Assembly (NCBI GenBank): GCA_020636435.1
Contig: JACJXX010000001.1
Location: forward strand, 1,488,001-1,552,000
Reading direction: 5' to 3'
Origin: Lewinellaceae bacterium
GTDB lineage: Bacteria; Bacteroidota; Bacteroidia; Chitinophagales; Saprospiraceae
Length of the DNA stretch: 64,000 bases
The notes beneath the pieces are model-generated. The model saw only the letters and a program-made list of their open reading frames with translations. It did no database searches and was not told where the DNA came from. The position numbers and the translations under genes were made by a program. This document shows, one piece after another, positions 16,389-25,417 of this stretch (its first letter is position 1; each line of letters begins with the position of its first letter).

Positions 16389-17297
16389 ATGAATAAATTG
16401 AAAAACATCGGCTACGAAGTGCCGGAGAAAAGACAGCCGGAGTTGAAAGAGGAGGTTCACGAAAACTGGACCACCATCATCAGCCCCAGGAAATCGCTTT
16501 TCGACCTGAATCTCCGGGAAGTTTGGCGCTACCGCGACCTGCTCCTGCTGTTCGTCCGCCGCAATATCGTGGCGGAATACAAGCAAACCATACTGGGCCC
16601 GATCTGGTATTTCATACAGCCCCTGCTGACCACCATCATGTTCACCGTCATCTTCGGCCGCCTGGCGGGCATTTCTACGGACAGCATCCCGCCCATGCTG
16701 TTCTACCTGGCGGGCATCACCAACTGGAACTACTTCGCCGAATCCCTGAACAAAACGGCGACGACCTTTAAAGACAACCAAAATATCTTCGGCAAGGTAT
16801 ACTTTCCCCGCCTGGTGGTCCCCCTATCGATCATCATCACCAACCTGCTGAAGTACGGCATACAACTCACCCTCTTTATCGGCTTTTATGTTTATTTCCT
16901 GATTCAGGGGGTAGCCATTCAGCCCAACGCCACGGCCCTGCTTTTCCCGCTCCTGGTCATCATCCTGGCGGGCCTCGGCCTGGGCTTCGGCCTCATCGTC
17001 ACCTCCATGACCACCAAATACCGCGACCTGGTGTTCCTGCTGTCTTTCGGGGTGCAACTAGCCATGTACGCCACGCCGGTGATCTATCCCCTCAGCGAAA
17101 TTCCGGCGCAGTACCAATGGCTCAGCGTGCTCAACCCGATGACGGCGGTGATCGAGACCTTCAAATACGGCTTCCTGGGCAAGGGCACCTTCGAATGGGC
17201 TTACCTGGGTTACAGCCTCGGTTTTATGGTGGCGATTCTGCTGGGCGGCATCGCCGTGTTTAATAGGACGGAGAAGAATTTTATGGATACGGTGTAG
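16389..17297 (+). CDS. wzm: polysaccharide ABC-2 transporter permease Wzm
   Basis: Inner-membrane half of an ABC exporter for a lipid-linked polysaccharide. 302 residues: a soluble N-terminal leader of about 40 residues, the amphipathic segment LREVWRYRDLLLLFVRRNIVAEYKQT, then six predicted membrane helices starting with LGPIWYFIQPLLTTIMFTVIF. The segment TTKYRDLVFLLSFGVQLAMYATPVIYP and the LNPMTAVIETFKYGFLG loop are diagnostic of ABC-2 polysaccharide permeases. The ATPase partner Wzt would normally be adjacent but lies 2.8 kb downstream at 20137, after an accessory insertion. Confidence 0.92.
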   Translation: MNKLKNIGYEVPEKRQPELKEEVHENWTTIISPRKSLFDLNLREVWRYRDLLLLFVRRNIVAEYKQTILGPIWYFIQPLLTTIMFTVIFGRLAGISTDSIPPMLFYLAGITNWNYFAESLNKTATTFKDNQNIFGKVYFPRLVVPLSIIITNLLKYGIQLTLFIGFYVYFLIQGVAIQPNATALLFPLLVIILAGLGLGFGLIVTSMTTKYRDLVFLLSFGVQLAMYATPVIYPLSEIPAQYQWLSVLNPMTAVIETFKYGFLGKGTFEWAYLGYSLGFMVAILLGGIAVFNRTEKNFMDTV

Positions 17298-17310
17298 GGG
17301 GAGGGGGGAG

Positions 17311-17444
17311 CGGTTTTACGGTATTTCGGTGTTGCGGTGTTTCGGTTCTGCGGTGTTGCGGTGTTTCGGTTTTGCGGTTCTGCGGTTTTGCGGTTCTGCG
17401 GTTCTGCGGTTCTGCGGTGTTTCGGTTTTGCGGTTTTGCGGTGT
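17311..17444. repeat. tandem GCGGTTTTG/GCGGTGTTTC repeat, long copy
   Basis: About fourteen roughly nine-base units with TTCTGCGGT, TTTTGCGGT and GTTTCGGT variants. It runs directly from behind wzm into the 45-bp leader at 17445. Same family as 5055-5128 and the trace at 19428. Confidence 0.8.
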
Positions 17445-17489
17445 GGAAACTATCTATTAAAGGCTTATGTTTCAAATTTTGTATTTTAG
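17445..17489 (+). promoter_or_regulatory. 45-bp conserved leader, copy 2
   Basis: GGAAACTATCTATTAAAGGC through TTTTGTATTTTAG, differing from copy 1 at a few positions only. It lies 28 bases upstream of the small gene at 17518. Confidence 0.5.
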
Positions 17490-17517
17490 TCCATGTTCTA
17501 CTGTAAAATCTGAAACC

Positions 17518-17784
17518 ATGACGACTAAACGATTGATCATAGAATTGGAACAAATGCCAGATAATCAGGATTTCAAGCTGTTCCTCGAACTTGCCCGGAA
17601 GCTCAAGGCTACCATTATCCAAAAACAGGGCTCCAGTGATGAATCATGGGAACCTCTTTCTTTACAAATTGCCAAACGGCCAGAAGACATCAATGCCCTG
17701 GCTATCCGGGAAGCTGATATCGAACCTTTGATCGATTTGTTTTCTGATGAAGCGTCCGCAGAAGAATTGTGTAAACTACTTTAA
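17518..17784 (+). CDS. small acidic protein, possible antitoxin
   Basis: 88 residues from the ATG at 17518; an upstream ATG at 17467 lies within the conserved leader and is not credible. The N-terminal helix region (LIIELEQMPDNQDFKLFLELARKL) and acidic C-terminus (LIDLFSDEASAEELCKLL) suit a small regulatory or antitoxin protein. I do not recognise a named family. It sits behind the same 45-bp leader as two antitoxin genes and 18 bases upstream of a large ATPase-nuclease gene, so it could be that protein's partner or a remnant module. Confidence 0.6.
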   Translation: MTTKRLIIELEQMPDNQDFKLFLELARKLKATIIQKQGSSDESWEPLSLQIAKRPEDINALAIREADIEPLIDLFSDEASAEELCKLL

Positions 17785-17802
17785 GGCTTGAGCCCCTTCT
17801 AA

Positions 17803-19392
17803 ATGAACAGATTCTTCAACATCGCCGGCCCCTGTTACCCTCAGGAGCATTATATAGTGCCACCTCTGGAACGCCTGCCCGGCCTGTTGCCGCTCATCCA
17901 TCAAAAGCAGTACTTCGTCATCCACGCTGCCCGGCAGACGGGCAAAACGACGTTGCTGCAACACCTGACTACATTCCTGAATCAGGAGGGAAAATATTAC
18001 GCCGCTTATTGCCCCCTGGAGGCCGCCCAGGTATTCCCGGAACCCAAAGAGGGCATCCGGCAAATATTCTATACTTTAGCCTACAACATACAGAACTCCG
18101 GCCTGCCCCACGCCGAAGGCTTCGGAAAAGGAGTAAATCCGGAAGAAACCTCCATCGTTATCAGATCTGCGCTTTCTGCTTACTGCAGGGCCCTCGACAA
18201 ACCGCTTGTACTGCTCTTTGATGAAATTGACGCCCTGCAAAACGGAACGCTCGTCGCCTTTCTACGCCAACTTCGAGAGGGTTACATCACCCGCAATACC
18301 ATCCCCTTCCCCCATAGCGTGGCGCTCGTTGGCCTAAGGAATATCCGGGATTACAAATCTAAACTCAGGGAGGACCGCGAAACCCTGGGGTCAGCCAGCC
18401 CTGTGGAATCCAAACAATGGCTATTCCACAGGGCCAGTCCTTTTAATATTGTCAACAAGGCATTTACCTTAAGTAATTTTACTGAACCGGAAATTGCCGC
18501 GCTCTACCGGCAGCATACCGCAGCCACCGGGCAGGCTTTCGAACCTGGCGCTGTAACCAAAGTTTATGAATACTCCAGCGGGCAACCCTGGCTCGTCAAC
18601 GCCACCGCCAACGAGGCCATCGCAGAAATATTAAACAACGACTATTCTCAACCCGTCACTCCTACCCTTATCGAACAGGCCGTGCAGCATATCATGCTGC
18701 GAAGGGACACCCATATCGACAGTTTGCTGGATAAACTGAAGGAGGCGCGAGTACGAAGGGTGCTGGACCCCATTATTGCCGGTAAAGAGAGTACCAGGTT
18801 GTTGTCCGACGACACCCAATATTGCCTCGACCTGGGACTCATCAAAGATGGCGACACCGGGTTGATGCCCGCTAATAAAATATACGCCGAAGTCATCATC
18901 CGTACCTTGAACTACGACACCCAATACAGTTTCGAAAAGCAAACCCCAAACGTGTGGATAAGCCCGGACGGCCAGGCCGACATGAATGGCCTGATGAAAG
19001 CCTTCCAGCAGTTCTGGCGGGAAAACAGCGAAATCTGGGAAGAAAAATACGAGTATAAAGAAGCCGCTCCCCACCTCATCCTCCAGGCGTTCCTGCAACG
19101 GGTGGTCAACGGAGGGGGGAGCATCCTCCGCGAATACGCCGGCGGCAGAAAACGGATGGACCTCTGTGTCCGGTACGGTAATTACCAATACCCCGTTGAG
19201 ATCAAAGTCCGGTACGGCCCCAAAACCCTCCCCGACGGCCTGGCGCAACTGGGCGAATACATGGATAAACTCGGCGAAACCACCGGCTGGCTCGTTCTCT
19301 TCGACCGGGATAAAGGCAAAGCTTGGGATGAAAAAATTTCCTGGGAAACGGAGACGGTGGGAGGTAGGACGGTGCATGTGGTGGGATGTTAG
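17803..19392 (+). CDS. AAA ATPase with C-terminal PD-(D/E)XK nuclease-like domain
   Basis: 529 residues. The N-terminus (FNIAGPCYPQEHYIVPPLERL) is typical of AAA_35-type ATPases of Bacteroidota and Cyanobacteria. Walker A is ARQTGKTTLL near residues 45-54 and Walker B is VLLFDEIDAL near 137-146. The C-terminus has a nuclease-like strand set (GGGSILREYAGGRKRMDLCVRY, then YPVEIKVRYG), giving a D...E-x-K pattern. Roles proposed for such proteins include mobile-element maintenance and defence, but none is established. It lies in the accessory segment that separates wzm from wzt. Confidence 0.85.
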   Translation: MNRFFNIAGPCYPQEHYIVPPLERLPGLLPLIHQKQYFVIHAARQTGKTTLLQHLTTFLNQEGKYYAAYCPLEAAQVFPEPKEGIRQIFYTLAYNIQNSGLPHAEGFGKGVNPEETSIVIRSALSAYCRALDKPLVLLFDEIDALQNGTLVAFLRQLREGYITRNTIPFPHSVALVGLRNIRDYKSKLREDRETLGSASPVESKQWLFHRASPFNIVNKAFTLSNFTEPEIAALYRQHTAATGQAFEPGAVTKVYEYSSGQPWLVNATANEAIAEILNNDYSQPVTPTLIEQAVQHIMLRRDTHIDSLLDKLKEARVRRVLDPIIAGKESTRLLSDDTQYCLDLGLIKDGDTGLMPANKIYAEVIIRTLNYDTQYSFEKQTPNVWISPDGQADMNGLMKAFQQFWRENSEIWEEKYEYKEAAPHLILQAFLQRVVNGGGSILREYAGGRKRMDLCVRYGNYQYPVEIKVRYGPKTLPDGLAQLGEYMDKLGETTGWLVLFDRDKGKAWDEKISWETETVGGRTVHVVGC

Positions 19393-19447
19393 CATAGGTA
19401 TTGTGGCCCTTCCATTCGTCAGGGTAAATGTTGCGGTGTGGCGGTGT

Positions 19448-19492
19448 GGAAACTATCTATTAAAGGCTTGTGTTTCAAATTTTGTATTTTAG
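19448..19492 (+). promoter_or_regulatory. 45-bp conserved leader, copy 3
   Basis: GGAAACTATCTATTAAAGGC through TTTTGTATTTTAG, preceded by GTTGCGGTGTGGCGGTGT, the tail of the nine-base repeat family. It lies 62 bases upstream of the orphan antitoxin-like gene. Confidence 0.5.
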
Positions 19493-19554
19493 CGTGTTAT
19501 AATCAGAAGCCATCACCTCATGCCCAAAGCCCTGTTTCCAATAAAAAACACATT

Positions 19555-19794
19555 ATGAAGGCGATAGAAACCACCGGCCAGTTTGATGAACAAGGAAACC
19601 TGAGTATTGAGTTTCCGCTTTCCCTCAGAAATCAGAAAGTCAAACTGATCATTCTGATACCAGAAGAGAAAGAATGGCATTCAGTCTTCCATAATAACGA
19701 AGCTTTTGATTTTCTTCATGACACTGAAGAAGATATCTATTCTGTAGAAGACGGTCGGCCAACTGAAAGAAATGCAGTTCACAAAACAACCTAA
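19555..19794 (+). CDS. orphan antitoxin-like protein, paralogue of 15054-15296
   Basis: 79 residues from ATG 19555. The first 40 residues are nearly identical to the protein at 15054 (KAIETTGQFDEQGNL, FPLSLRNQKVKLIILIPE), and the C-terminal motif NNEAFDFLHDTEEDIYSVEDGRP is also shared. Where the other copy overlaps a MazF-like toxin start, this one ends in AVHKTT and is followed by no toxin frame. It is therefore a solitary antitoxin, perhaps left after toxin loss or acting against the intact module at 15286. Confidence 0.7.
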   Translation: MKAIETTGQFDEQGNLSIEFPLSLRNQKVKLIILIPEEKEWHSVFHNNEAFDFLHDTEEDIYSVEDGRPTERNAVHKTT

Positions 19795-19898
19795 CCTGAA
19801 ACTCAAAACAGCGGTCAGATACAGGCCGGCAGCTCGTCTTTAGCAGCTCTATCCAAGCAGCCCCGGACTGGGTATCCGGCCTTAGAGCGATTTGGTTA

Positions 19899-20069
19899 AT
19901 AGTACTTGGTTGAGTTTTCTCCACAGACCTGCAAAGCAACCCAGAAGTGAGCCCAAAGAAAATGACCCGAACCACAGAAATCTTTAAAAACCAGGGGGTG
20001 CTTCCAGACTCCAGGCCATTCCCGCGAACGGCTTGGGTTGCGCTGCCGGAAAACTCAGCCTAGTACTAT
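19899..20069. repeat. 171-bp MITE-like inverted-repeat element
   Basis: ATAGTACTTGGTTGAGTTTT (19899-19918) pairs with 20050-20069 at 18 of 20 positions, and the pairing continues outside as CGATTTGG / CCAAATCG after a 3-base slip. The interior has no gene. Together with flanks it fills the gap 19795-20136. A separate 10-bp hairpin (GTTCTTTTGT/ACAAAAGAAC, 20099-20124) sits between it and wzt. Confidence 0.5.
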
Positions 20070-20136
20070 CCAAATCGATCTACAGCCTTGATTTTTTGGT
20101 TCTTTTGTATCAAGACAAAAGAACAAAGAAAAACTT

Positions 20137-21420
20137 ATGAGCAAAACTGTCATCCGCGTCGAAAACCTCTCCAAACAATACCGCCTCGGCCAGGTCGGCA
20201 CCGGCACCCTCTCCCACGACCTCAACCGCTGGTGGCACCAAATCCGAGGCAAAGAAGACCCCTACCTGAAAATCGGGGAAACCAACGACCGCGCCAGCAA
20301 AGCCGAAAGCGAGTACGTCTGGGCGCTCAAAGACATCAACTTTGAAGTACAGCAAGGGGAAGTGCTGGGCATCATCGGCAAGAACGGGGCGGGGAAAAGC
20401 ACCCTGCTCAAAATACTGAGCAAAGTGACCAGCCCAACGACCGGCAGCCTCAAAGCCAAAGGGCACATCGCCTCCTTACTGGAAGTCGGCACCGGCTTTC
20501 ATCCGGAGCTAACCGGACTGGAAAATATCTATCTCAATGGCGCCATCCTGGGCATGACCAAAGCAGAAGTCAAAAGCAAACTGGACGAAATCGTCGACTT
20601 CGCCGGGGTGGCGCGCTACCTGGATACGCCGGTGAAACGCTACTCATCCGGCATGATGGTGCGCCTTGCCTTTTCCGTCGCCGCCCACCTGGAGCCAGAG
20701 ATCATGCTGATCGACGAAGTTCTGGCTGTGGGCGACGCCGAATTCCAGAAAAAATGCCTCAGCAAGATAGACAGCGTAGCCAGCCAGGGAAGGACCATCC
20801 TCTTTGTCAGCCACGTCATGTCCTCCATTCAAACCCTCTGTACCCGCTGCATCGTATTGAAGGACGGCAGCGTAGCCTTTAACGGCGATGTCGAAAGCGC
20901 TATCGAAAGCTATCTGGAACGGGAAAACAAACACCAGCACGACGGCAGGATCGCTCCCGGGACGGAGCGCGGCGGCACCGGCGAAGCCCGTTTCCTTTCC
21001 GCCACATTGATGAATAAGGGCGGAAAGCCCAAAGAAGAATTTCTTTTCCGGGAAAACCTGAGCCTGAATTTTGAAATTGAAAGCAGCAAGCAGATCAAAG
21101 ACGCCCTGTTCGACATCAAGATCGTGAATGCCTACGGCGCCATCGTAGCTTACATCACCAGCACCATGAACGGCGAGGACTTCTTCAGGCTTAAAGAAGG
21201 AACGAACACCATATCTGCCGAGCTGAAGAATAACCTGCTGCCCGGCAACTACTCATTGACCATCGGCCTGCACTACTCCAACGGCCTGACCCTCGACCTG
21301 GTCGACGATGTACTCGAATTTGCCGTACTGAAAATTGCTGCCGACGGCCACCACCCTTACACTTATCATTGGATACATGGAAATATCACAACAGAAGCCC
21401 ACTGGGAACTCATCTCCTGA
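20137..21420 (+). CDS. wzt: polysaccharide ABC transporter ATPase Wzt with carbohydrate-binding C-domain
   Basis: 427 residues. N-terminal ATPase: Walker A GKNGAGKST at 81-89, signature YSSGM at 169-173, Walker B in IMLIDEVLAVGD (189-200) and the switch histidine in FVSHVM. The first 60 residues hold the usual Wzt leader. Residues about 260-427 form the beta-sandwich Wzt_C domain (RENLSLNFEIESS, LPGNYSLTIGLHYSNG), which in characterised homologues recognises the capped end of the glycan, so this exporter probably selects chains with a particular non-reducing terminus. It pairs with wzm at 16389. It starts the long coupled operon that runs to 32359. Confidence 0.93.
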   Translation: MSKTVIRVENLSKQYRLGQVGTGTLSHDLNRWWHQIRGKEDPYLKIGETNDRASKAESEYVWALKDINFEVQQGEVLGIIGKNGAGKSTLLKILSKVTSPTTGSLKAKGHIASLLEVGTGFHPELTGLENIYLNGAILGMTKAEVKSKLDEIVDFAGVARYLDTPVKRYSSGMMVRLAFSVAAHLEPEIMLIDEVLAVGDAEFQKKCLSKIDSVASQGRTILFVSHVMSSIQTLCTRCIVLKDGSVAFNGDVESAIESYLERENKHQHDGRIAPGTERGGTGEARFLSATLMNKGGKPKEEFLFRENLSLNFEIESSKQIKDALFDIKIVNAYGAIVAYITSTMNGEDFFRLKEGTNTISAELKNNLLPGNYSLTIGLHYSNGLTLDLVDDVLEFAVLKIAADGHHPYTYHWIHGNITTEAHWELIS

Positions 21421-21427
21421 AAAAAGA

Positions 21428-22600
21428 ATGAAGATCCCCATTTCCAAAACCTATTTCGACGCAGCGGACGAAGAGGCCATCCTCGCCCCTCTGCGCAGCG
21501 GTTGGGTCGTACAGGGCCCGCAGGTAGCGGAATTTGAGCAGGCTTTTGCCGATTTCTGCGGCGCGAAGTATGCCGTGGCTGCCACCTCCTGTACGACCGC
21601 CCTTCATATTGCCGCCCTTGCCGCCGGGATACAACCGGGCGACGAAGTGCTGGTGCCCGCTTTTACCTGGGTGGCAACTGCCAATGCCGTAGAATACATC
21701 GGCGCCAAACCGGTATTCTGCGACGTCAGCCTGGAAACATTTAACCTGGACATTAGCTTGCTGGAAGCCCTCATCACCAAAAAAACAAAAGCCATCCTGC
21801 CGGTCCACCTGTTTGGATGGCCGGCAGAAATGAACGCCATCCTGGAACTGGCGCAGAAGTACGGGCTGCAGGTTATCGAGGACGCTGCCTGCGGTTTCGG
21901 GACTTACTATCAAGGAAAACACGCCGGCACCTTCGGGCACAGCGGCTGCTTCAGCTTTCATCCCCGCAAGGCCTTTTCCACCGGAGAAGGAGGCATGATC
22001 GTCACCAACGACGAAAAAACGGCCGATCTGCTGCGCACCCTGCGCGACCACGGAGGAAGCCGCTCGGACTTCCAGCGGCAGCAGCACCAACTGAGTTTTC
22101 TCCTTTCGGAATACAATGTACTGGGCTTTAACTACCGCATGACAGACCTGCAGGGCGCCCTGGGGGTTTCCCAAATGAAAAAAGCGGATTGGATGCTGAG
22201 CCGGCGCCGGGAAATTGCCCGGCGGTACGACGAAGGGTTGAGCCATATTGACTGGCTCCAATTACCCAAGCCGCCTTCCGATGCAGTTCACGCCTATCAG
22301 GCCTATGTTTGCCTCTTCCGGCCGGAACAGCCCGTATTGGCAAATGCCGATCGCCTCTTCAGTGCCCGAAACCGGCTGATGACCTACCTGGAAGAAAATG
22401 GCGTTTCTACCAGGCAGGGTACCCATGCACCGGCTCACCTGGGCTTCTACGCCGAAAAATATGGCATCCGGCCGGAGGATTACCCCAATGCCTATATGGC
22501 AGAAGGGCTTTCTCTGGCGTTGCCCTTGTACCCACAATTGACGGAGGAAGAGCAAGAATATGTAATTACCTTGATCCAAGATTACAAACCTAAAACATGA
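21428..22600 (+). CDS. DegT/DnrJ/EryC1/StrS sugar aminotransferase
   Basis: PLP-dependent transaminase for a nucleotide-linked keto sugar; 390 residues. I chose ATG 21428, 7 bases after the wzt stop; the frame is open upstream but that part overlaps wzt. PLP lysine is Lys181 in [28 protein letters not shown] binds the phosphate and [10 protein letters not shown] contributes the ring aspartate (Asp152). The HPRK-TGEGGM form is common among perosamine-type and diamino-sugar aminotransferases. With WbpB in the same locus it could be the C3 transaminase (WbpE role), but a C4 transaminase cannot be excluded. It overlaps the next gene by ATGA. Confidence 0.88.
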   Translation: MKIPISKTYFDAADEEAILAPLRSGWVVQGPQVAEFEQAFADFCGAKYAVAATSCTTALHIAALAAGIQPGDEVLVPAFTWVATANAVEYIGAKPVFCDVSLETFNLDISLLEALITKKTKAILPVHLFGWPAEMNAILELAQKYGLQVIEDAACGFGTYYQGKHAGTFGHSGCFSFHPRKAFSTGEGGMIVTNDEKTADLLRTLRDHGGSRSDFQRQQHQLSFLLSEYNVLGFNYRMTDLQGALGVSQMKKADWMLSRRREIARRYDEGLSHIDWLQLPKPPSDAVHAYQAYVCLFRPEQPVLANADRLFSARNRLMTYLEENGVSTRQGTHAPAHLGFYAEKYGIRPEDYPNAYMAEGLSLALPLYPQLTEEEQEYVITLIQDYKPKT

Positions 22601-23553
22601 TTGAAGGAAAAAAGATATTCATTACCGGAGGAGCTGGTTTTATCGCCAATACCTTAATCCGCCACTACATTGAAAAAAATGAGATCATCGTTTATGATAA
22701 TTTTCATCGAGACACACTTACTGGTAGCGGATTGGCCAACCATCCCAATATGACCATAATCAAAGGAGATGTGCTGGATGCTGATCTTCTGACCTTATCT
22801 ATGAAAGGAGCCAATGTAGTTATTCATGCTGCGGGCATTGCAGGTATTGACACGGTGATCAAGAATCCTGTAAAAACCATGCAGGTGAATATGATTGGCA
22901 CTTCAAATGCATTAGAAGCAGCAAGAGTCAATAGTGTATCAGACAGATTCATTGATTTTTCTACTTCTGAAGTTTTTGGTTCTATGGCCTTCAGGTCAAG
23001 TGAAGACGATCATACGGTAGCTGGTTCCGCTGGTGAAGCACGATGGACATATGCTGTATCCAAACTTGCTGGAGAGCATTTGGCTCATGCGTATTACCGT
23101 CAATACAATCTTCCTGTAGTGACGGTAAGACCCTTCAATGTATACGGACCTGGCCAGACCGGAGAAGGGGCCATCCAAATTTTCATTAAGCGTGCTCTAA
23201 AAAATGAATCCATAAAAATAGATGGCGACGGTAATCAGATTCGCGCTTGGTGTTATGTAGATGACTTCGTGGATTGTCTCACACGCTGTATCGAGGCCCC
23301 GAAAGCTGTAGGTGAAAGCTTCAACCTGGGTAATGCCCGTGCAGTGATTACCATTCTGGGGCTGGCCCAAACGGTTTGCCGTGTTCTGAATTCTAAGTCG
23401 AAAATTGTCTTCGAACCTCCTTTGTCAGCAGATATTGCGATTCGTATACCAAGCGTAGAAAAGACCAAAAAAATACTCGGATTCAAAGCTATAGTAGATC
23501 TCGAAGAAGGGATTATGAGAACTTCAGAATGGATGAAACAGCATGTCTTTTAG
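22597..23553 (+). CDS. NAD-dependent epimerase/dehydratase (SDR)
   Basis: 318 residues. Rossmann motif GGAGFIA at 11-17 (Ala replaces the last Gly), STSEVFG at 122-128, catalytic Tyr152/Lys156 in TYAVSK, and [16 protein letters not shown], a run seen in UDP-sugar epimerases and decarboxylases. Substrate is not determinable. It is the first gene of the AT-rich segment: base composition drops sharply at its start compared with the aminotransferase it overlaps by four bases. Position next to the aminotransferase and the LpxD-like acyltransferase suggests a step in the same amino-sugar route. Confidence 0.82.
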   Translation: MIEGKKIFITGGAGFIANTLIRHYIEKNEIIVYDNFHRDTLTGSGLANHPNMTIIKGDVLDADLLTLSMKGANVVIHAAGIAGIDTVIKNPVKTMQVNMIGTSNALEAARVNSVSDRFIDFSTSEVFGSMAFRSSEDDHTVAGSAGEARWTYAVSKLAGEHLAHAYYRQYNLPVVTVRPFNVYGPGQTGEGAIQIFIKRALKNESIKIDGDGNQIRAWCYVDDFVDCLTRCIEAPKAVGESFNLGNARAVITILGLAQTVCRVLNSKSKIVFEPPLSADIAIRIPSVEKTKKILGFKAIVDLEEGIMRTSEWMKQHVF

Positions 23554-24526
23554 AGCCATAAAGATCATTCTGGAATCTGTTAAAAAACTCCAGATAGATT
23601 TATCGGGATTAACTGTACTTACTGAAGCAGGCAGTGGCAATTATATTTATACCCCTCTAATTGCATATTATGGAGATGCACGAAAAATCTATGTATGGAC
23701 AGCTGACTCAAGCTATGGAAAAGGAAAGGATATTGTTGCGGATTTTACCCGAATTTGTAAATCGCATTATGTCGATATCACTCGATTTGAATTTGCAATC
23801 AATGAACGTCCAAAAAGACATATTAAAGAAGCAGACATCATAACCAATCTGGGTTTTGTGAGACCGATGAACAGCGATTTTTTATCGTTAATGAAACCAG
23901 GTGCTGTAATTCCATATATGTGTGAAGCCTGGGAAGTAAGAGAAAGTGATATTGATTTAAACTACTGCAAAGAAAATAATATTAAAGTTGCCGGCACTTG
24001 GGAGAACCACCCTAGTCTTGGTATTTTTAACGGGGTCGGGAATTTGGCCTCGAAACTAATATATGAAGCGAACTTTGAGATATGGAGCAACCGTATATTG
24101 ATTATTTCAAACGATCATTTTGGTAAAATCATCAGTAGATCACTCACAAATCAAGGTGTGTCACATATTGACACGGTGTCCCCGAATGAAATGGAATCAA
24201 TTTCCGAGTGGAATTATGACTTGATACTTTTAGCAGATTATTCCACCAACAAAAATTCATTCAGTCCGGATGTGGTGAAAATATTAAATCAAAGTACTAT
24301 ATCAGTTGTTCATTTATGTGGATTATTAGATTATGATGAAATGATAAAAAATCAAATATTCGTATATCCTGCCATGAATGGACTTGCTAAACGTATGACC
24401 AGAACCTTAGCTTATTTAGGTCCTTCACCGGTTATTAATTTGCATGCAGCTGGCATCAAAGTCGGACATGAGTTAATTCAAGGGGATATCACAAATTTAT
24501 CTCAACCAATAACTTTTATAAAATGA
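23543..24526 (+). CDS. uncharacterised protein, Rossmann/2-hydroxyacid-dehydrogenase-like layout
   Basis: 327 residues, not assigned to a named family. The arrangement recalls NAD-dependent 2-hydroxyacid dehydrogenases: an N-terminal half ending in [22 protein letters not shown], as in the substrate-domain hinge of that group, followed by a helix and strand ([19 protein letters not shown]) where a nucleotide-binding fold would start. However, a GxGxxG is absent (SNDHFGK instead), so NAD binding is doubtful. It overlaps the upstream epimerase by 11 bases and the downstream acyltransferase by ATGA, so it belongs to the same pathway. AT-rich like its neighbours. Confidence 0.6.
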   Translation: MSFRAIKIILESVKKLQIDLSGLTVLTEAGSGNYIYTPLIAYYGDARKIYVWTADSSYGKGKDIVADFTRICKSHYVDITRFEFAINERPKRHIKEADIITNLGFVRPMNSDFLSLMKPGAVIPYMCEAWEVRESDIDLNYCKENNIKVAGTWENHPSLGIFNGVGNLASKLIYEANFEIWSNRILIISNDHFGKIISRSLTNQGVSHIDTVSPNEMESISEWNYDLILLADYSTNKNSFSPDVVKILNQSTISVVHLCGLLDYDEMIKNQIFVYPAMNGLAKRMTRTLAYLGPSPVINLHAAGIKVGHELIQGDITNLSQPITFIK

Positions 24527-25413
24527 GATACAATTCAGACATTTTTCTACAAGTGTTAAACAAGAAAGTTGATCAGAAGTTTAGGTTTTCTCAATTAGGG
24601 TTGTCAAACTCAACCAATGCAATGACTTTGTCGTTCCTGGATGATGTAAAATACATTGATCAAGTGAACCAGAATGAAAATATTATGGCTGTCATTACAA
24701 ATACTAAATTTGTGGATAAATTGAATAAACAATATATCGTACAATCAGAAGATCCGAGATTTGACTTTTACACCTTGTACAATTATCTTGGCAAACTGGA
24801 ATATATTAAAACACCTTCGATAATTGATAAAACGGTCACTATTCACCCAACAGCATATGTTTCGGAACATAACGTTAAAATTGGTCCTAACACAGTGATT
24901 TATCCCAATGTGACGATCCTGGCAGATGTTGAAATCGGGGCTGATTGTATTGTGCAATCTGGCACGATTATCGGTAGTGAAGGATTCGAATACAAGAAAA
25001 CACAACGGGGCATTCTTGGAGTGTTCCATGATGGGAAGGTAATTATCAAAGACAAGGTTCATATCGGAGCCAATAACTGTATTGACAAAGGGTTTTCAAT
25101 TAGGAATACGATTATTGAAGAAGAAGTAAAAATTGATAATTTAATACATGTTGCACATGGTGTACACATCAAAAGAGGCGCGTTTATAATTGCGGGCACT
25201 ATTTTAGGTGGCTCCAGTACAATTGATGAAGAAGCATGGATAAGTATCAATACTTCGATAGCTCCTGGATTAGTAGTGGGCAAACATGGATTTGTTTCGA
25301 TGGGTGCAGTCGTTACTAAAAGTGTTCCTGATAATGCTCAAGTTACAGGTAACTTTGCAATTCCGCATGATCAGTTTATTAATGATTTAAAAAACAGGAC
25401 CAAAAAGAATTAA
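24523..25413 (+). CDS. LpxD-like hexapeptide-repeat acyltransferase
   Basis: 296 residues. The N-terminal 100 residues form an LpxD-like uridine-binding-type domain (RFSQLGLSNSTNAMTLSFLDD). From about residue 105 onwards there are left-handed beta-helix hexapeptide repeats (IHPTAYVSEHNVKIGPNTVIYPNVTI, then VKIDNLIHVAHGVHIKRGAFI; positions only, sequence split), including HVAHGV with the likely catalytic histidine. Expected to transfer an acetyl or other acyl group to an amino sugar nucleotide; this fits the WbpD step, though true WbpD is shorter and lacks the N-terminal domain. Coupled to genes on both sides. Confidence 0.8.
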   Translation: MRYNSDIFLQVLNKKVDQKFRFSQLGLSNSTNAMTLSFLDDVKYIDQVNQNENIMAVITNTKFVDKLNKQYIVQSEDPRFDFYTLYNYLGKLEYIKTPSIIDKTVTIHPTAYVSEHNVKIGPNTVIYPNVTILADVEIGADCIVQSGTIIGSEGFEYKKTQRGILGVFHDGKVIIKDKVHIGANNCIDKGFSIRNTIIEEEVKIDNLIHVAHGVHIKRGAFIIAGTILGGSSTIDEEAWISINTSIAPGLVVGKHGFVSMGAVVTKSVPDNAQVTGNFAIPHDQFINDLKNRTKKN

Positions 25414-25417
25414 TCAT

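Noticed and set aside
20099..20124. Rho-independent terminator before wzt
   Set aside because: A 10-bp hairpin is present but the T run precedes it and A residues follow on the + strand, so it does not fit a terminator on either strand.
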